Positions 14,332-16,306 of a stretch of 16,306 nt of DNA are shown here, in pieces. Under the pieces are notes generated by a model. It made no database searches. It was not told the DNA's origin and saw only the letters and a program-made list of their open reading frames with translations. The translations under genes and the position numbers were made by a program. Origin of the DNA: Chthoniobacterales bacterium (GTDB lineage Bacteria > Verrucomicrobiota > Verrucomicrobiia > Chthoniobacterales > UBA10450); assembly GCA_013695925.1 (NCBI GenBank), contig JACCZO010000311.1, forward strand, positions 1-16,306, in the 5' to 3' direction. The number at the start of each line of letters is the position of its first letter. The stretch's first letter is position 1.

Positions 14332-15693
14332 ATGAGTGAGCTTGCGCACAAATATCCGCCCGGATTCCGAGCCCGGCGCGGTTTGAATTGGGGGATCATC
14401 GGTCTCCTCTACGCCTCCTATTACATGTGTCGCTACAACTTCCGCTTCGCCACCCCGGGGATGGTGGCGGAGTTCGGATTCAGCACCTTCCAAATCACCG
14501 GGATGCTGAGCGCGTGGTCGATCGCCTACGGCACTGGCCAACTCGTAAACGGCCTGCTCACCGACCGCATCGGTGGCAAGACCGCGATGCTCATCGGCGC
14601 CGTGGGGACGATCACGATCAACCTCATTTTCGGTTTCGCATCGTTCGCCGGCACCTTCACTACGTTTGCCGCCATCTGGCTGATGAATGGCTATCTCCAG
14701 TCGTTTGGCGCCCCGGGCATGATCAAGATGAACGCTGCCTGGTTTCGCCGCACCGAGCGGGGGACCTTCGCCGGCGTTTTCGGTTTCATGATTCAGCTCG
14801 GCCAGTTTGCGATCAATAATCTGGCCCCGATCATTCTCGCCGGCTTCGTCGTTGGCACCTGGGTCGTGGCCAAGGACGATTGGCATTATCTCTTCCGCAT
14901 CCCGCCTTTCATTGTTGCGACGGCCGCCATTCTCCTGGCGTTTTTCGTCAAGGAAACACCCGAGGACGCGGGGCATTTCGGTCAAATCGAGAGCGAAGGC
15001 GATGCCGGTAGCCGCACGAACATTCGCGAATCCTTCCTCACGATTTTCACCCATCCCCTCATCTGGTTCTATGCCGTCGCCTATGCCTGCACCGGCGCGG
15101 TCCGGAACAGTTCGGACCAGCTCATGATCCTCTATTTTCACGACCAATTGAAACTGAACATGGCCGATAAACCTGCGGCGGTGCTTTGGACGGTGAACCT
15201 GATGCCGCTGGTCGCTGTCCTCGGTTCCTTCAGTGCCGGGATCGTTTCCGACAAGTTTTTCAAGGGGCACCGTTCTCCGGTTGCGATGACGCTCTATTTC
15301 GTCGAATGCGCCGTCATTTTGACGGCGGCGTTCGTGATCGCGACCGGCGTGGTCGGTCCGACGCCGGTGGGCATTTTCATCGGCTGCCTCTTTTTAGTCC
15401 TCGTCGCTCTGACGGCCAATTCAACTCACGCCATCGTCGGCACGGCCGCTCCGATGGATATCGGCGGTCGCAAAATGGCGGGCTTCGCCTCGGGGGTGAT
15501 CGATTCCTTTCAATACTACGGCACCGCCCTCGCGCTCCCGTTTACCGGTTGGATGATCGATCACTATGGCTGGGGCGTCTGGTATCCGATCATGGCTGGC
15601 TTTGGCGCGATCGGTGGTGTCTCGATGTTGCTCGTGATGCGCAAACAACGCCGGATGCACCAGGCCGGCGATGTGCGTGCGATCTCCCGCTAG
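14332..15693 (+). CDS. MFS transporter, organophosphate:phosphate antiporter (GlpT/UhpT-like) family
   Basis: A 453-residue polytopic inner-membrane protein with about 12 hydrophobic segments in two halves. OPA features are the first helix YASYYMCRYNFRFATPGM (Arg34), the helix 2-3 loop LLTDRIGGKTAMLIG (77-89) and FGAPGMIKMNAAWF in helix 4. A cytoplasmic loop of about 40 residues (KETPEDAGHFGQIESEGDAG) follows helix 6, and helix 7 carries the second-half motif RNSSDQLMILYF. Family members exchange sugar or glycerol phosphates for phosphate; the substrate is not determinable here. I chose ATG 14332 because homology starts at GFRARRGLNWG. The in-frame GTG-type extension to 14089 runs through repeat DNA. 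It stands alone, divergent from prmA. Confidence 0.9.
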   Translation: MSELAHKYPPGFRARRGLNWGIIGLLYASYYMCRYNFRFATPGMVAEFGFSTFQITGMLSAWSIAYGTGQLVNGLLTDRIGGKTAMLIGAVGTITINLIFGFASFAGTFTTFAAIWLMNGYLQSFGAPGMIKMNAAWFRRTERGTFAGVFGFMIQLGQFAINNLAPIILAGFVVGTWVVAKDDWHYLFRIPPFIVATAAILLAFFVKETPEDAGHFGQIESEGDAGSRTNIRESFLTIFTHPLIWFYAVAYACTGAVRNSSDQLMILYFHDQLKLNMADKPAAVLWTVNLMPLVAVLGSFSAGIVSDKFFKGHRSPVAMTLYFVECAVILTAAFVIATGVVGPTPVGIFIGCLFLVLVALTANSTHAIVGTAAPMDIGGRKMAGFASGVIDSFQYYGTALALPFTGWMIDHYGWGVWYPIMAGFGAIGGVSMLLVMRKQRRMHQAGDVRAISR

Positions 15694-15750
15694 AGATCGT
15701 TAGGCCGAAAGCCCTCGATCGAAAATTTTGGGGCCGCGCCGATTCGGTCA

Positions 15751-15901
15751 GGGGTAGCGCCTGCGTCTCGCGGGCTGGCGACGGTGTCTCGCCGTCGCGA
15801 ACTTTCCCTCGCGGCGCTATTCCATTCGGCGATTCGAACTCAGAGAAAAGTTCGTCGCGGCAGAATCCCGCGACCAGGACGCGCGACGCGTGCGCTACCC
15901 C
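15751..15901. repeat. 151-bp structured element with 10-bp terminal inverted repeats
   Basis: Ends GGGGTAGCGC (15751-15760) and GCGCTACCCC (15892-15901) are perfectly complementary. Nested inside are CGCGGG/CCCGCG (15769-15774, 15867-15872), a hairpin GCGACGG/CCGTCGC (15778-15784, 15792-15798) and CGAACT/AGTTCG (15835-15840, 15849-15854). The element has MITE-like dimensions, no coding capacity and no obvious target-site duplication. It fills the gap between the converging MFS and radical SAM genes. Confidence 0.7.
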
Positions 15902-15920
15902 GAAATGTCGCCACCGTTCA

Positions 15921-16306
15921 TCAGAAGAACGAAAGCTGTTCGTTAGGCCGACGGAAGGCGGCGGTGGAAAGTTTCGGACGTCCGCCAATTCCGGCGCGTT
16001 TGCAGCCGGCAGCGAAGAGATCGCGGATCTGGTCCGCGAAGATTCCTTCGCCGCGCATCCGCGTTTTGAAACGGGGATCATTCAGCCGCTCCCCGCCGCG
16101 TAGATGACGAATACGGCCGAGCACCTTCTCCTTGCGATCGGGGAAATGTTCCTCCAGCCAGCGCTCGAAAAGTGGCGCGACCGCATAAGGCAGCCTGACG
16201 ACGGTGTAGCCCGCAAACTGCGCCCCCGCTTCGGCCGCCGCGGCGAGAATCGCCGGCACTTCGTGATCGGTCAGGCCGGGAATGATCGGCGCGGTCATGA
16301 CTCCGA
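15921..16306 (-). CDS. PA0069-type radical SAM protein, C-terminal part (5' end outside the window)
   Basis: The frame enters from the window edge as Gly-Val-Met and reads MTAPIIPGLTDHEVPAILAA. It continues with AGYTVVRLPYAVAPLFERWLEEHFPDR, then the conserved RGGERLNDPRFKTRMRGEG and FADQIRDLF, and ends in EQLSFF. This is the characteristic C-terminal half of PA0069/Rv2578c-family radical SAM proteins (relatives of the SplB group), which end in a similar Q-L-S/G-L-F tail. The CxxxCxxC iron-sulfur motif would lie in the missing N-terminal half. The reaction is unknown for the family. A TCGTTAGG copy at 15940 encodes Pro-Asn just before the tail. Confidence 0.85.
   Translation of the reverse strand, partial: GVMTAPIIPGLTDHEVPAILAAAAEAGAQFAGYTVVRLPYAVAPLFERWLEEHFPDRKEKVLGRIRHLRGGERLNDPRFKTRMRGEGIFADQIRDLFAAGCKRAGIGGRPKLSTAAFRRPNEQLSFF

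Larger units (their letters stand above)
68..15947. repeat. Dispersed over-represented word TCGTTAGG/CCTAACGA, 17 exact copies
   Basis: CCTAACGA on the plus strand starts at 68, 2799, 3063, 3609, 4321, 5601, 9283, 10423 and 13402. TCGTTAGG starts at 4703, 5060, 6269, 6794, 6985, 7662, 15697 and 15940. All but those at 4703 and 13402 extend to TCGTTAGGC. One-mismatch relatives are at 849 (TTGTTAGG), 1140 (ACGTTAGG), 8571 (CCGTTAGG), 9436 (ACTAACGA) and 12945 (GCTAACGA). The copies occur in several reading frames (Ser-Leu-Gly, Leu-Thr, Pro-Asn, Val-Arg), so no shared protein motif explains them. Confidence 0.9.

Noticed and set aside
68..15947. GCCTAAC and GTTAGGC match integron attC core-site consensus boxes.
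   Set aside because: The words occur singly, spread through conserved housekeeping genes, without the paired R'/R'' box spacing or cassette structure, and there is no integron integrase.

Overview
The window is GC-rich, gene-dense bacterial chromosome. Several clues point to Verrucomicrobiota, probably a Chthoniobacterales/Spartobacteria-like lineage: a four-helix-bundle 'suffix' protein remnant with a repetitive N-terminus, abundant small palindromic intergenic elements, heptamer arrays, a tandem nucleoside diphosphate kinase-like protein and few clear Shine-Dalgarno sequences. This placement is an inference, because no rRNA or other marker is present.

Layout. Positions 1-206 hold the 3' end of a probable SAM methyltransferase. 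Positions 173-640 hold a four-helix-bundle gene (minus strand) whose 3' half is replaced by inverted palindromic repeats. Next, on the minus strand, come a secreted L,D-transpeptidase and a VOC/glyoxalase-fold protein. A plus-strand block of five closely spaced genes runs from 2239 to 6991: a Tat-exported 5'-nucleotidase family phosphatase, a 3-methyladenine DNA glycosylase, mnmA, cutA, and a cytoplasmic sulfite-oxidase-fold molybdoenzyme. It meets a minus-strand block running from 12862 down to 6988: tandem NDK-like protein, class I aminotransferase, GH57 branching enzyme, secreted FlgD-Ig-like protein, DEDDy exonuclease. The two blocks overlap by 4 nt at their stop codons. Beyond a repeat-bearing gap lie prmA (minus), a divergent OPA-type MFS transporter (plus), another structured repeat, and the 3' end of a PA0069-type radical SAM gene (minus).

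The genes are mostly housekeeping: DNA repair, tRNA thiolation, glycogen branching, ribosomal-protein methylation, cell-wall crosslinking and organophosphate handling. I see no defence island, biosynthetic cluster, integrase, transposase, CRISPR array or tRNA.

The most striking signal is not a gene. The octamer TCGTTAGG/CCTAACGA occurs 17 times in 16.3 kb, where about 0.5 would be expected with equal base frequencies. Fifteen copies extend to the 9-mer TCGTTAGGC. Orientation is balanced (9 against 8), and 16 of 17 copies lie in or overlap coding sequence. At about one per kb this resembles the density and gene tolerance of DNA uptake sequences in Pasteurellaceae and Neisseriaceae. It is a candidate, apparently undescribed, uptake or other genome-wide recognition word. 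A second signal is a family of double-hairpin palindromic elements with compensatory base changes between copies.
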